Source of the DNA: Gloeobacter violaceus PCC 7421
Lineage (GTDB): Bacteria; Cyanobacteriota; Cyanobacteriia; Gloeobacterales; Gloeobacteraceae
Direction: 5' to 3'
Length of the DNA stretch: 64,000 nucleotides
NCBI RefSeq assembly: GCF_000011385.1
Contig: NC_005125.1
Coordinates: forward strand, 2,046,001 to 2,110,000
Under the pieces are notes generated by a model. The model was not told where the DNA came from. It saw nothing but the letters and a program-made list of their open reading frames with translations, and did not search any database. Of this stretch, positions 18,879 to 30,333 are shown piece after piece. Both the position numbers and the translations under genes were made by a program. Position 1 is the first letter of the stretch. The number at the start of each line of letters is the position of its first letter.

Positions 18879-21770
18879 TCAGTAAACTGAGCGGGCCGGT
18901 GCCAGCGAGCGGGCGAGCACTTTGAGCAGCGCGTCCCGACTGTCGTTGAGAAACAGGTGTCTTCCAGGAAACATCTGCAGCCTGAAGATGCCGTTGGTGT
19001 GCCGGTTCCAGGCCGTCAACTCCTCGCGGCCGGCCACGCGGTCCTGCAGACCGCCAAAGACCGTGAGCGGACAGCCCAGCAGACGGGCGCGCTCCTGGTA
19101 GCTGTAGCTTCGGCATAGGTGGTTATCCGCTTCCACAGCAGGCCACAACTGGGCCATGAACTGAGCATCGGTGCGCAGCGCCGCCGGGATTTCCAGCAAG
19201 GTCGAGAGGGATGCTTGTTGGTGCGCCATTTTGGCCGCGTGCAGGTGAGGAGCCCACAGACCGCCCACAAACAGGTGTTCCGGCTGCAGACCGTGGTGCT
19301 CCCCAAGCCGATGGGCAAGCTCGAAACCTACCAGCGAGCCCATGCTGTGGCCGTACAGGGCAAACGGCCTATCGAGATGAGGTTCGAGCACCTGAACGAG
19401 CAGCTCAATCGCCGCGCAAAAGCTGGTGAGCGGCATTTCGGCGATGCGCTCCTCCCGGCCGGGAAATTGCACGGGGCAGACTTCCACGTCGGCAGGCAGA
19501 GCATCGGCCCACTGCCGGAACACAGAAGCGCCGCCCCCCAGGTGATGAAAACAAAACAGCCGCAGCCGCGCCTTGGGTCGGTGCAGGCGGTGCGCAAGCC
19601 AGGCTCTCTCCTGCACAGGCGCATCGCGCAGTGTCTGCGGCTGCGCGGCAGGCGCCTTTTCGCGCAGATGTTTCGACAATTCCTCCACCAGTTCGTCGAT
19701 ACTCGGGTTGCGCAGCAGGCGGGCAGGGGACAAAGTGACCTGCAGATCGCGAGTAAAGTGGTCGCGCAGTTCCACCAGCATCAGCGAGTCGAGGCCCAGA
19801 TCGCTCAACGAGCGTTCGGGCTCGAAGGTTTGTGCAGAGTGCAGCTTCAGTACGTCCATCACCTGCTTCTGAACGTAGGCGGCCAACCGGTCGCGCGGGG
19901 TATGAGGCGGCTGGGGGACTTTTGCAGGAGTGGGGTGCACCGGTAACGGCTGCTGCTCTGGTGCCATCCAGTAGCGCTGCCGCTCGAAGGGGTAAGTCGG
20001 CAGCGACACCCGCCGCATCCGCCCATCCCCCGCCAACCGCCCCCACTCCACCGCCGCCGAGCCTTCTACGAACCACCCACCCAGCACCTCCAGCATCCGC
20101 CGCCGCTCTACCAACGAGCTTTGCGGCCGCGGATAGGCACCCTCCTCCACCTCCACCACCGCCGTCCGCCGCCGCGGGCTGTGGCCGAAATGCACTCCCG
20201 GCGGCCTTTGGCCACAGCCAAAAGCTGCCAGCAGACCCGCCATCTCGGCGGGGTGCTCCGCCACGAGCGCCAGCCGAAAGGCGAACAGTGTGCGTCCGGT
20301 GTTGGCCGAAAAGCAAATATCCGGCAGGTGGGCGGGGTGGGCGGCGTCCAGGTGATTGGCGAAGCGCCCGGCCAGTTGGCGCAGGGCGGCATCGGAGCGG
20401 GCGGTGAGGGTGAGCAGGTGGGGGATAGTCGGGTGGTTGGGGGGAGCAGGCGGTTCGGGGGGGGCTTCTTGCAGGAGGAGGTGGGCGTTGGTGCCGCCGA
20501 AGCCGAAGGCGCTCACCCCGGCCAGGCGCAATTCGCCCCCAGGCTCCCAGGGGGTCAACTCCCGCACGACCTGCAGGGGCAGGCGTTCGAAAGGAATGTG
20601 CGGATTCGGTTGCTCAAAGTGCAGATTGGGAGGTATTCGCCGGTGGTGGAGGGCCAGGGCGACTTTGATAATCCCGGCGATTCCGGCGGCGGCCTCGAGA
20701 TGGCCGATGTTCGTCTTGACTGAACCGACCAGGCAGGAGCGCCCGCTGGGATAGCCCTCGCAGAGAACCGCTCCCAGGGCTTTGCTCTCCATCGCATCCC
20801 CGAGGGCGGTGCCTGTCCCGTGGGCTTCGACGTACTGGACCTGGCCCGGCAGGACGTCCGCCTGCCGCCAGACCTGCCGCAGCAGGCTTTCCTGGGCGCG
20901 GGGGTTGGGAGCGGTCAGGCCGTTGCTGCGGCCGTTATGATTCGTCCCGCTCCCTCGAATCACCGCATAGATCCGGTTACCGTCGGCCAGGGCTGAAGAT
21001 TGCGGCTTCAGGATAAGGGCGCCGGCCCCTTCGCTGCGGACGTAGCCGTCCGCACGGGCGTCGAAGGTTTTGCAGCGGCCGTCCGCCGCCATCATTCCCG
21101 CCTTGATGAAGCTCATCGTAATCCTGGGGGACAACATCACGTGCACCCCGGCCGCTACGCACAGATCGGACTCGCCGTTCCAGAGGCTCTGGCAGGCCAG
21201 ATGCACCGCCACCAGCGAGGAGGAGCAGGCGGCATCGACCGCCAGACTCGGTCCTTTGAGATCGAGCACATAGGAAAGGCGATTGGCCGCAACACAGTTG
21301 GTGTTGCCGGTGCCCAAGTAGGCATCGAAGTTGCGGCCATCCGCCATCAGCAGTTCGTAATAATCGAAACTCGACAGACCCACGAAGACACCGGTGCGAG
21401 TGCCTGCCAGCCGCCCCGGAATCTGGCAGGCATCTTCGAGCGCTTCCCAGGCCACCTCCAGGACCAGACGCTGCTGCGGATCTATCGTGACGGCCTCCCG
21501 CGGGGAGATGCCAAAAAATTCGGCATCGAACCGGTCCACCTGCTCCAGAAATCCGCCCCGGCGCGCGTGCTTCATCTCAGACGCCCCGGGTTCCAGTGTG
21601 TCAAGATCCGCCAGATTCCAGCGCGCGGGGGGCAGATCGCTAATTGCATCGGCCCCATCGCACAGCAGCTGCCAGAATTGGCCGGGGCTGTCGACCCCGC
21701 CGGGAAACCGGCAGCCCATCCCGACGATGGCGATTGGTTCTCTATCCATACCGTTTGCTCCCGCAGCCAT
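18879..21770 (-). CDS. AT-less type I PKS: KS-linker-ACP-TE (PKS1)
   Basis: A 963-residue polyketide synthase. The ketosynthase (about 8-435) is complete: Cys182 in VDAACSSSLVA, His317 in EAHGTGT, His357 in NIGH. Where an acyltransferase should follow, there is only the KS-AT linker (about 440-540) joined to the post-AT motif LPTYPFERQRYW (590-601); the AT core with GHSxG is absent. A carrier domain (about 625-700, Ser662 in LGLDSLMLVEL) and a thioesterase (about 720-963, YGHSMGSLVGF) end the protein. The extender unit must therefore come from an AT in trans. The ATG overlaps the P450 stop by one base (TGATG). Bases 19965-20551 are nearly identical to the same region of PKS2. Confidence 0.93.
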   Translation of the reverse strand: MAAGANGMDREPIAIVGMGCRFPGGVDSPGQFWQLLCDGADAISDLPPARWNLADLDTLEPGASEMKHARRGGFLEQVDRFDAEFFGISPREAVTIDPQQRLVLEVAWEALEDACQIPGRLAGTRTGVFVGLSSFDYYELLMADGRNFDAYLGTGNTNCVAANRLSYVLDLKGPSLAVDAACSSSLVAVHLACQSLWNGESDLCVAAGVHVMLSPRITMSFIKAGMMAADGRCKTFDARADGYVRSEGAGALILKPQSSALADGNRIYAVIRGSGTNHNGRSNGLTAPNPRAQESLLRQVWRQADVLPGQVQYVEAHGTGTALGDAMESKALGAVLCEGYPSGRSCLVGSVKTNIGHLEAAAGIAGIIKVALALHHRRIPPNLHFEQPNPHIPFERLPLQVVRELTPWEPGGELRLAGVSAFGFGGTNAHLLLQEAPPEPPAPPNHPTIPHLLTLTARSDAALRQLAGRFANHLDAAHPAHLPDICFSANTGRTLFAFRLALVAEHPAEMAGLLAAFGCGQRPPGVHFGHSPRRRTAVVEVEEGAYPRPQSSLVERRRMLEVLGGWFVEGSAAVEWGRLAGDGRMRRVSLPTYPFERQRYWMAPEQQPLPVHPTPAKVPQPPHTPRDRLAAYVQKQVMDVLKLHSAQTFEPERSLSDLGLDSLMLVELRDHFTRDLQVTLSPARLLRNPSIDELVEELSKHLREKAPAAQPQTLRDAPVQERAWLAHRLHRPKARLRLFCFHHLGGGASVFRQWADALPADVEVCPVQFPGREERIAEMPLTSFCAAIELLVQVLEPHLDRPFALYGHSMGSLVGFELAHRLGEHHGLQPEHLFVGGLWAPHLHAAKMAHQQASLSTLLEIPAALRTDAQFMAQLWPAVEADNHLCRSYSYQERARLLGCPLTVFGGLQDRVAGREELTAWNRHTNGIFRLQMFPGRHLFLNDSRDALLKVLARSLAPARSVY
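19965..20551. repeat. Long direct repeat, copy 1 (in PKS1)
   Basis: 587 bases nearly identical to 23431-24017 at a constant offset of 3466 and without indels; I counted about seven differences by eye. It covers the KS C-terminus, the KS-AT linker and the post-AT motif, and gives one amino-acid change (SSLV/SSLA). The surrounding KS sequence is much less alike, which points to gene conversion or a recent domain swap. Confidence 0.95.
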
Positions 21771-23041
21771 CAAAAGGTGACAGGCAACGTCTTCAACCCA
21801 CGCAAGAGCGTCCCTTCGCGCCGCTCGGGCCGCCGACTCTCCGCGAGGCGCAGCTTCGGGAATTGCTGCACCAGGGTTTGAAAGACGACCTGACCTTCCA
21901 CACGCGCCAGCGGACCGCCGAAGCAATGGTGAATGCCGTCGCCGAAAGCGAGATGGCGGTTGTCGACGCGGGTGAGATCCAAGCTGTGGGGATCGAAAAA
22001 CTGGGCCGGGTCGCGGTTGGCTGCCCCCAGGTACAGATGTACGTGCTCACCGGCGCCAATCGTGCAACCTTCTATCTCGATATCCTCGATTGCCGCCCGG
22101 GCGACCAGTTGAATCGAACTGTCGTAGCGCAGCAACTCCTCGACCGCGCCGGCGATGATCTCCGGCTTACTGCGCAGGAGTTCCAGTTGCTCCGGATGGG
22201 TCAGCAGGGCGAGCATGCCGTTGCCGATGAGATTGACCGTCGTCTCTTCACCCCCGGCAAACAGCTGCATACAGACGGCGACCACTTCCTCCTCACTGAG
22301 GCGGTTGCCTTCCTCCTGGGCGGCGATCAAACTGTCGATGAGATCCGTGCCCGGCTGTCGCTTGTGCTCGGCGACAAGATCAAGAAAATAACTGCCGAAT
22401 TCCTCGACCACCGCATTTAAGTGCAGATAGCCTTCCAGGGAAATCACCGGGTCGAAGATGCGCGCCAGTTCGTCCGACAGGTGCCCCAACCGGGCATAAT
22501 CCGCCGCCGGCACTCCGATGAGCCGGGCAATGACGATGGCCGGAAGCGGGCAGGCCAAGTCGGCCATGATGTCCATCGCACCTTGCTCGCGCACCTTACC
22601 CAGCAAATCCGCCAGGGTCGCCTCGACGTGCGGACGCAGCCGATCGACAAAACTTGCGCTAAAAGCCTTGGTGATCAGTCCCCGCAACCGGCCGTGATCG
22701 GGAGGTTCCAGGAAGAAGAAAAACTTGCTGCTGGAGCGGACCAGGGCATCGAAGTTTCCCTGATCCGGTGTGAGATAGCGATTTTTGTTTTTGATCCAGC
22801 CGGGCTTGTCGAGGACGCGAAAGCGCCGGTCGCGCAGGATGGATTTGATATCGCTGTAGCGGGTAAATACCCAGGCACCCATAAAGTTGCGATAGATGGG
22901 AGACTCGCGGCGCAGACGGTCGTAAAACGGATAGGGATCTTCGTGAAAAGCGGGATCGAAAACATTGAATTTAAAGGGTGCTTCTGTTTGGGGCAGCGTA
23001 TTGCCGAACGCATCCTGATTGAGATTGGCGACAGAATCCAT
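21770..23041 (-). CDS. Cytochrome P450 (second copy)
   Basis: Soluble P450 of 423 residues. Conserved parts: I-helix LFAGGEETTVNL (with Glu in place of the usual aromatic or His), ExxR in ELLRYDSS, and the haem loop FGDGIHHCFGG (Cys373). The ATG at 23041 follows GAGGAG at a good distance. ACP2 is encoded 49 bases upstream and PKS1 overlaps its stop by one base, so a carrier-bound substrate is plausible. It is only distantly similar to the P450 at 12447-13673, so the two probably oxidise different positions. Confidence 0.93.
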   Translation of the reverse strand: MDSVANLNQDAFGNTLPQTEAPFKFNVFDPAFHEDPYPFYDRLRRESPIYRNFMGAWVFTRYSDIKSILRDRRFRVLDKPGWIKNKNRYLTPDQGNFDALVRSSSKFFFFLEPPDHGRLRGLITKAFSASFVDRLRPHVEATLADLLGKVREQGAMDIMADLACPLPAIVIARLIGVPAADYARLGHLSDELARIFDPVISLEGYLHLNAVVEEFGSYFLDLVAEHKRQPGTDLIDSLIAAQEEGNRLSEEEVVAVCMQLFAGGEETTVNLIGNGMLALLTHPEQLELLRSKPEIIAGAVEELLRYDSSIQLVARAAIEDIEIEGCTIGAGEHVHLYLGAANRDPAQFFDPHSLDLTRVDNRHLAFGDGIHHCFGGPLARVEGQVVFQTLVQQFPKLRLAESRRPERREGTLLRGLKTLPVTF

Positions 23042-23090
23042 GGTCTGCTCCTCGATGGTGAGCCGGGGCAACTGGTTTTTCAAGCATTGA

Positions 23091-23366
23091 TCAGGCGCCG
23101 AGGTGTTCGGCGACCGATTCGATGTTGATAAATTCCCAAAAGAGGGTGGGTTCAAGATCGCGCCCGAGCCAGTTGCCCATCTCTGTGGTGACGGTGACGG
23201 CCACGGAGGAGTCGAGGGCGTAGTCGCTAAAGGGAACGGTGCTATCGATGCGTTCTGCCGCGATGCCCAGAAACTGGGCCAGGCGGGCAGCCAACCAGGC
23301 TTCGATTTGCGGCGCCGTCGGGCAATCGCCGGAAGGCCGGATACGGTCAAGATGCTGCACTTCCAT
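23091..23366 (-). CDS. Discrete acyl carrier protein (ACP2)
   Basis: A 91-residue carrier protein. The phosphopantetheine Ser lies in YALDSSVAVTVTTEMGNWLG, an ALDSS variant of the usual GLDS. The ATG at 23366 has a perfect AAGGAGG, which itself lies inside the end of the PKS2 gene. It probably serves the KS-only PKS2 just upstream, which lacks its own carrier, and may present the chain to the neighbouring P450. Confidence 0.9.
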   Translation of the reverse strand: MEVQHLDRIRPSGDCPTAPQIEAWLAARLAQFLGIAAERIDSTVPFSDYALDSSVAVTVTTEMGNWLGRDLEPTLFWEFINIESVAEHLGA

Positions 23367-23370
23367 GCCT

Positions 23371-25229
<1,859 letters not shown>

Positions 25230-25230
<1 letters not shown>

Positions 25231-25517
25231 CAAACCCGGCCAGCCAGGTGGCGGGCCAGGATCTCGATGGTCTGGTAGTCGTACAGCAGGGCCGGATCAA
25301 GTTCGCAGCCCAGCCAGGCTTCGAGATCGCCCGTCATGCCGATCGAAGCGGAGGAATCCAGTCCGTAGCGCTCGAAGGGGATCGCGATATCGACTTTGTC
25401 CGGGCGGATGTCGAGCAACTGTGCCAGATAGGCAATCAGCCACTCCTGAATCTCCGCTTCGTGCGGGTGGACAGCGGCCGTCTTCCGGGCCGGATTCGAC
25501 AGAGGCTGTGTTTCCAT
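25230..25517 (-). CDS. Discrete acyl carrier protein (ACP3)
   Basis: A 95-residue carrier protein with the phosphopantetheine site YGLDSSASIGMTGDLEAWLG. The C-terminal helix region (LDPALLYDYQTIEILARHL) matches ACPs that receive chains from fatty acyl-AMP ligases. It lies directly after two desaturases and ahead of PKS2. The order FAAL, desaturases, ACP resembles the jamABC starter cassette of jamaicamide biosynthesis. Confidence 0.92.
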
Positions 25518-25550
25518 GCAGGTACCTACGTTCAGAACAGTATCGACAGG

Positions 25551-26504
25551 TCAGATCGCTCTTGCCTTGGCCCGGCGCATCGCTTGGGTGGGGATCTTCA
25601 CGTCCCAGACCAGGCCCAGTTTTTCTAGTGCACGGATAACCCAGCCGGAAGGATCGATCTGCCACCACTCCAGACCCGCCATCGCTGCGTTCGGAAAGGC
25701 GTGGTGGTTGTTGTGCCAGGACTCGCCCAGAGTCGGGATGGCAAACCAGAAATTGTTGGTGCTCCGGTCATCGGCATCGAAAGGACGTTCACCAAAAAAG
25801 TGCGCGCAGGAGGTGATCGACCAGATCATGTTGTGCCAGCAGAAAATCCGCACCGGTCCACCCCACAAAAAGCCGGTGAGCACTCCCATCCACGTCCCGG
25901 TGAGCACACCGCCCAACACCGCCGCAATCAGCAGGCCGAGAAACACCCAGAAAAAATAAGTCCGGCTGATGGGCGCGATCGCTCTGTCCCGCAGCAGGTC
26001 ACCGGCATAGTAGGCGGCGTTTGGAACGGCATGGTCGAACGTCCAGCCGACGTGGGCGTGCCAGAGCCCCCGCACGCTTCCCCACCACCCCTCGCCGTGA
26101 AAGTGGGGGGAATGGATGTCCCCCGGTTGGTCGCTGAACTCGTGGTGCAAGCGGTGCAGGGCCACCCAGAAGATTACAGGCCCCTGGGCCGCCATCGAAC
26201 CGAGGATCGCAAGCGCCACCCGCACAGGCGTAACGGCCTGGAAGCTGCGGTGGGTAAAGTGCCGGTGCAGACCGATGTTCACCCCGAAGCCGGTGCAGAG
26301 GAACCCGCCCAGAAAAAGCCCGACTTCTACAGCGCCCGGCGGTCGGCCCAGGCAAACCAACGCCAGGGCCGCCAGACAGCCCAGCAGCGACAGCGAACTG
26401 ACCGCGACGGCGTGCAGCCGCTGGTGGTTTTTCAAGCGGGCACTGTCGAGGGTCTTGCGCGGGCCTTTGCTCGTCGCCTGCGAGAAGATCGGCTTTGCGT
26501 CCAT
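25551..26504 (-). CDS. Membrane fatty acid desaturase Des3
   Basis: Di-iron desaturase, 317 residues, starting at the ATG four bases after the Des4 stop. His boxes HRHFTH, HRLHH and HNNHH are intact, and PGDIHSPHFHG follows box two. Hydrophobic segments near residues 35-75 and 180-220 fit the usual four-helix topology. Paired with Des4 and followed by ACP3, it probably works on an ACP-bound acyl chain. It might be a desaturase or an acetylenase; sequence alone does not separate these. Confidence 0.9.
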   Translation of the reverse strand: MDAKPIFSQATSKGPRKTLDSARLKNHQRLHAVAVSSLSLLGCLAALALVCLGRPPGAVEVGLFLGGFLCTGFGVNIGLHRHFTHRSFQAVTPVRVALAILGSMAAQGPVIFWVALHRLHHEFSDQPGDIHSPHFHGEGWWGSVRGLWHAHVGWTFDHAVPNAAYYAGDLLRDRAIAPISRTYFFWVFLGLLIAAVLGGVLTGTWMGVLTGFLWGGPVRIFCWHNMIWSITSCAHFFGERPFDADDRSTNNFWFAIPTLGESWHNNHHAFPNAAMAGLEWWQIDPSGWVIRALEKLGLVWDVKIPTQAMRRAKARAI

Positions 26505-26508
26505 AGGG

Positions 26509-27507
26509 TTAACCTGCGTGCGAACGGGTTGGCTGTGGGCGCACCGCCTTGGCGGCGATCAGCGCCTGGGAAGGCACCTTGACTTCTCGGGCGAGACCCA
26601 GCTTTTCGAGCAAGCGAATCAGCCAGGCTCCGGGGTCGGGTTGCCACGGTTGGAGCCCGAATACCGCCGAGTTGGGAAAGGCGTGGTGGTTGTTGTGCCA
26701 GGACTCCCCGCCGGTCGGCAGCGCCAACCAGGGGTTGTTGGTGCTGCGCTCGCCGGTCTCGAAGGGCCGGCTGCCGAACAGATGCGTCACCGAGTTGATG
26801 CTGTTGGTGAAGTGATAGGAACAAAACAACCGCACCCCACCCCCCCAGAGCAAGCCAAGCAGCGCACCGTTTGTATCCCGGGTCCACCAGGCTCCGAGCA
26901 GCGCCGGGAGGAGCAACCCCAGGGCCGCCCACAGGTAGTAGAGCCTGCTGACGCGGGCGATGAGCGGATCGCGGATCAGATCGCGCGCGAAGATGGTGGC
27001 GTTGGTCAGGTCGTGATCGAACGTCCAGCCGATGTGGGCGTGCCAGAATCCCCGCAGGCCGCCCAACGGCGTTTGCGCCCTGATGTAGGGCGAGTGCACG
27101 TCACCCGGGCGATCGCTGTACTGGTGGTGCCGCCGGTGGTTGCTGACCCAATAGATGAGCGGACCTTCGCAGGCCATCGAACCGAGGACGGCGAGCAGTA
27201 CGCGGATGACAGGGTGCGCCTGAAAGGCGCAGTGGGTGAAATGCCGGTGGAAGCCGACGGTGATCCCCCCCACCATCGTCAGGGTGTACATCCCCAAAAA
27301 CAGCCCCAATTCCAAGAGCCCAAGGCCCGAGCGCAGGGCGATTGCCGCCGCCGCCGCCGTGGCGACGGCAGGCAGCGACAGAATGGCCAGCGCGTGCATC
27401 CGCTGGGCGTTGCGCACGGCGGCGGTGCTTTTGATGATCGTCTTTTGCCAGGGGAGCGGACTGGCAGGCGGATTGCTCTGCATGGCGCGCTCGAAGGGCG
27501 ATGACAT
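26509..27507 (-). CDS. Membrane fatty acid desaturase Des4
   Basis: Di-iron desaturase, 332 residues. The ATG at 27507 has AGGAAG eight bases upstream; a GTG at 27537 that overlaps the FAAL stop would add ten residues and is less likely. His boxes HRHFTH, HRRHH and HNNHH are present, with PGDVHSPYIRA after box two. It directly follows the fatty acyl-AMP ligase FAAL1 and precedes Des3, forming a FAAL-Des-Des-ACP series. Confidence 0.9.
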   Translation of the reverse strand: MSSPFERAMQSNPPASPLPWQKTIIKSTAAVRNAQRMHALAILSLPAVATAAAAAIALRSGLGLLELGLFLGMYTLTMVGGITVGFHRHFTHCAFQAHPVIRVLLAVLGSMACEGPLIYWVSNHRRHHQYSDRPGDVHSPYIRAQTPLGGLRGFWHAHIGWTFDHDLTNATIFARDLIRDPLIARVSRLYYLWAALGLLLPALLGAWWTRDTNGALLGLLWGGGVRLFCSYHFTNSINSVTHLFGSRPFETGERSTNNPWLALPTGGESWHNNHHAFPNSAVFGLQPWQPDPGAWLIRLLEKLGLAREVKVPSQALIAAKAVRPQPTRSHAG

Positions 27508-27529
27508 CGTTCGGCTTCCTGTGAAATGT

Positions 27530-29293
27530 TCAGACACTCGGGCGCCCCGCAGGCGGCATCGGGCTTCTGCCCCCGGCGTAGAGCACCGGCAGCGTCCCGT
27601 CGAGAAACTGGCTACGGCAGGTGCGGCGCTGGATTTTGCCGCTGGAGGTCTTGGGGATGGAGCCGGTTTTGATCAGCGCGGCCGTATCGACGTGCAGCCC
27701 GTGGCGGGCCGCCACCGCCTGGCGGATACTGCTGAGCACTTCTTCGAAATCCAGCGCTTGGGGAAGCTGTCGTTCGAGTTCCTGGACGACCACCAGCCGT
27801 TCTTCGCCGTCGAATTCGACGGCAAAAGCCGCCCCACAGCCCGGGCGCAAGGCCCGGTGACAATTTTCCACCGATGCTTCGATGTCCTGGGGGTAATGGT
27901 TCGCCCCCCGAATGATGATCAAGTCCTTGAGGCGGCCGGTGACGAACAACTCCCCGCCCTCGATAAACCCGAGATCGCCCGTGCGCAGGAATGGCCCGGC
28001 ACCCGTGCCGGCCAGACGGGCGCCGAAAGTCGCTGCGGTTTCGGCGGGCCGGTTCCAGTAGCCCCGGGCGACACTCGGCCCTGCAACCCAGATTTCACCC
28101 ACCTGCGCGGGGGGGCAGAGCGTCAAATTCGTCGGATCGGCGATCACCACCTCCTGCCCCAACCAGGGTCGTCCGCAACCCACCAGCAGGCGGCTGCCGG
28201 GATCGTCCTCGGCGGCGGGCACGACCCTGTCTTGCTCAAGGGCGGCGGCGGCGACGCTGCGCACGACGGCGGGGGTCTGAAAAAGACCACCTGTCACAAA
28301 CAGGGTGGCCTCCGCCAGGCCGTAGCAAGGATAGAACGCCTTCGCCCGAAATCCACACCCGGCGAAGGCGGCAGCAAACGCCTGGAGGGTGTGGGCGCGC
28401 ACCGGCTCCGCTCCGTTGAAGGCCACGCGCCAACTGCTCAGATCGAGCCCCTCGCGCTGCTCAGCCGACACCTTGCGCACGCACAGGTCGTAGGCAAAGT
28501 TCGGCCCGCCGCTGGTGGTGGCGCGGTGGCGGGTGATCGCTTCGAGCCAGCGGCGCGGCTTCTGCACAAAATCCACCGGTGACATCAAGACACAGGGGAT
28601 ACCCAGGTGGAGCGGCTGCAGCACGTTGCCGATTAGTCCCATGTCGTGAAAGAGCGGCAGCCAGCCCGCGAAGATCGTCTCGTCGCTGTGCCCGAAGGCG
28701 CCTTCGACCATCCGCTGGTTGTGCAGCAAGTTGCCGTGGGTGATCATTACCCCCTTCGGATGGCCTGTCGATCCGGAGGTGTACTGCAAAAACGCGAGGC
28801 TGTCCTTGGAGAAAGTGCACTCCTGCCAGGTGTCGGCCAGATCGGTGCCGAGGTTGTCGGTGGCCAGCCATTGCAACCCGGCCAGTTGGGGATTCTGGGT
28901 GGTCCACTGATCGCTGCGGGCCAGGGAAGCTGCGGTCGTCAGCACCGCCGTCACCCCAGCGTCCGCCAGGATGGCCTGGAGCTTCGGCGCCGGGCGGCGC
29001 GGCCGCGGGGAGTGGGCCGGAACTGCCGTTACACCGGCGTACAGGCACCCCATAAAGGCCGCCACAAATTCCAGCCCCGGCGGATAGAGCAGCACCGCCC
29101 GTCGTCCGCGCAAGTTCGACTGCTGCAGCCTGGCGGCGATCGCCCTGGCCAGGCGATCGATTTCAAAGAACGTCAGTCGCACAGCTCCGGCGCTCTCCCC
29201 TTCCCAGGTGTAAGCGTTCCGGGCGGAGCGCACGGAAGCCCACCGCCTGAGGGCCTCGACCAGGTTGTCGGCCGTCCGGGTTGCTGTCGCCAT
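27530..29293 (-). CDS. Fatty acyl-AMP ligase (FAAL1)
   Basis: ANL-superfamily ligase of 587 residues, the typical FAAL size. It activates a free fatty acid as acyl-AMP and loads it on an ACP without CoA. Motifs: LQYTSGSTGHPKGVMITH (P-loop), FYPCYGLAEATLFVTGG (A5), FLRTGDLGF (A7) and the catalytic Lys in KTSSGKIQRR. The ATG at 29293 has AGGAAA eight bases upstream; an in-frame ATG at 29320 is the alternative. It is located before Des4, Des3 and ACP3, so ACP3 is the likely acceptor. Confidence 0.92.
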   Translation of the reverse strand: MATATRTADNLVEALRRWASVRSARNAYTWEGESAGAVRLTFFEIDRLARAIAARLQQSNLRGRRAVLLYPPGLEFVAAFMGCLYAGVTAVPAHSPRPRRPAPKLQAILADAGVTAVLTTAASLARSDQWTTQNPQLAGLQWLATDNLGTDLADTWQECTFSKDSLAFLQYTSGSTGHPKGVMITHGNLLHNQRMVEGAFGHSDETIFAGWLPLFHDMGLIGNVLQPLHLGIPCVLMSPVDFVQKPRRWLEAITRHRATTSGGPNFAYDLCVRKVSAEQREGLDLSSWRVAFNGAEPVRAHTLQAFAAAFAGCGFRAKAFYPCYGLAEATLFVTGGLFQTPAVVRSVAAAALEQDRVVPAAEDDPGSRLLVGCGRPWLGQEVVIADPTNLTLCPPAQVGEIWVAGPSVARGYWNRPAETAATFGARLAGTGAGPFLRTGDLGFIEGGELFVTGRLKDLIIIRGANHYPQDIEASVENCHRALRPGCGAAFAVEFDGEERLVVVQELERQLPQALDFEEVLSSIRQAVAARHGLHVDTAALIKTGSIPKTSSGKIQRRTCRSQFLDGTLPVLYAGGRSPMPPAGRPSV

Positions 29294-29322
29294 CTGTGGT
29301 TTTCCTGAGCTTTTTGTCATCT

Positions 29323-30333
29323 TCAGGGCACCAGGATGAACTTGCCGATGTGTGCGCCCCGCTCCATCCGCGCGTGGGCTTCGCGGACGTCCCGCAGCGG
29401 GAAGATTCCCGCTATCGGCAGCGCGTAGGTACCATCTGCAAACCGATCGAGAACGTGTTGGTAGGCCCTTTGCACCGGCTCGCTTCCCAGGGCGCTCAAT
29501 TCGTCGAGCAGCCACCCGCGCAGGGCGGCGCGCTTGCGAATCAGCGGTGTGACATCCAGCACGTCCGGTTTGCCCAGCAGGCCGTAGATCCAGATCGTTC
29601 CGCCCTCCGCGAGCAGGTGGATCGCCGATTGCAACAACGGCCCGGCCCCCACGGGGTCGAAGACCACATCGACGCCGCGGTTGTCGGTGAGCTTTTTGAC
29701 CTGCTTGCGCCACTGGCGCTCGCCGGTGCACACGATCTGGGCGTAGGCGGATTCGCCCATCGCCTGCAGCTTTTCGCACTTGAGGGCGCTGGTCGTGGTG
29801 CCGATCGCCACGCCGCCATGGTGGCGGACGATCTGGGCGGCGGCGATGGCGACGCTGCTGCTCGCGGCGGGCAACAGCACCACTTGACCGGCTCTGAGGC
29901 CCTGGCGCCAGATAAGACAACTCCAGGCCGTCAGGTACGCCAGCCAGAGCGCCCCCAGCAGCTGGTCGGGCAGGGCGTCGGGGGCAATCACCGTCTGTGC
30001 GGCGCTCGTCAAGTAGTGCGTGCCGTAGGTTCCGACCCGGCCCTCAGGGTGGACCGGCGCGTCGAGGCTGAGCAGCACCCGTTGGCCGACGTGCCGGTCG
30101 TGCACTGCGGGCCCGACAGCCTCGATGTAGCCGCCACCTTCCAGGCCGGGGGTGAAGGGCGGCTCTCCTGAAGAAAGCCGGTACTCGCCGCGGCGCGCCA
30201 TCAAGTCGGCGTGGTTCATGCCGATGCTGGTCAGCCGCACCAGCACCTGCTGCCCGGTCGGGCAGGGGTCGGGCAAGGCGGCCAGGTGCAGCCGCTCGAC
30301 CCCCCCAAACGCTTCGACGATTACTTTTTGCAT
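29323..30333 (-). CDS. Zinc-free MDR alcohol dehydrogenase / enoyl reductase-like
   Basis: Medium-chain dehydrogenase/reductase of 336 residues in the quinone oxidoreductase branch. The nucleotide-binding region (VVLLPAASSSVAIAAAQIV) and the fold core (GVDVVFDPVGAGPLL) are clear; the zinc-binding residues of classical ADHs are not evident. Such enzymes reduce enoyl or quinone substrates with NADPH and can act as trans-enoyl reductases in PKS pathways. The ATG overlaps the end of the AMP-ligase gene by 13 bases and has AGGAG upstream. PKS3 has no ER domain, so a trans-ER role is possible. Confidence 0.85.
   Translation of the reverse strand: MQKVIVEAFGGVERLHLAALPDPCPTGQQVLVRLTSIGMNHADLMARRGEYRLSSGEPPFTPGLEGGGYIEAVGPAVHDRHVGQRVLLSLDAPVHPEGRVGTYGTHYLTSAAQTVIAPDALPDQLLGALWLAYLTAWSCLIWRQGLRAGQVVLLPAASSSVAIAAAQIVRHHGGVAIGTTTSALKCEKLQAMGESAYAQIVCTGERQWRKQVKKLTDNRGVDVVFDPVGAGPLLQSAIHLLAEGGTIWIYGLLGKPDVLDVTPLIRKRAALRGWLLDELSALGSEPVQRAYQHVLDRFADGTYALPIAGIFPLRDVREAHARMERGAHIGKFILVP

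Noticed and set aside
21220-21235. KS motif VDAACSSS in PKS1 as a possible defect
   Set aside because: The nucleophile Cys182 is present; only a Thr/Ala change next to it, which occurs in active ketosynthases.
27530-29920. N-terminal extension of FAAL1 to 796 residues
   Set aside because: The extra residues are Arg/Pro-rich shadow sequence of the overlapping MDR gene; FAAL motifs start after 29293.
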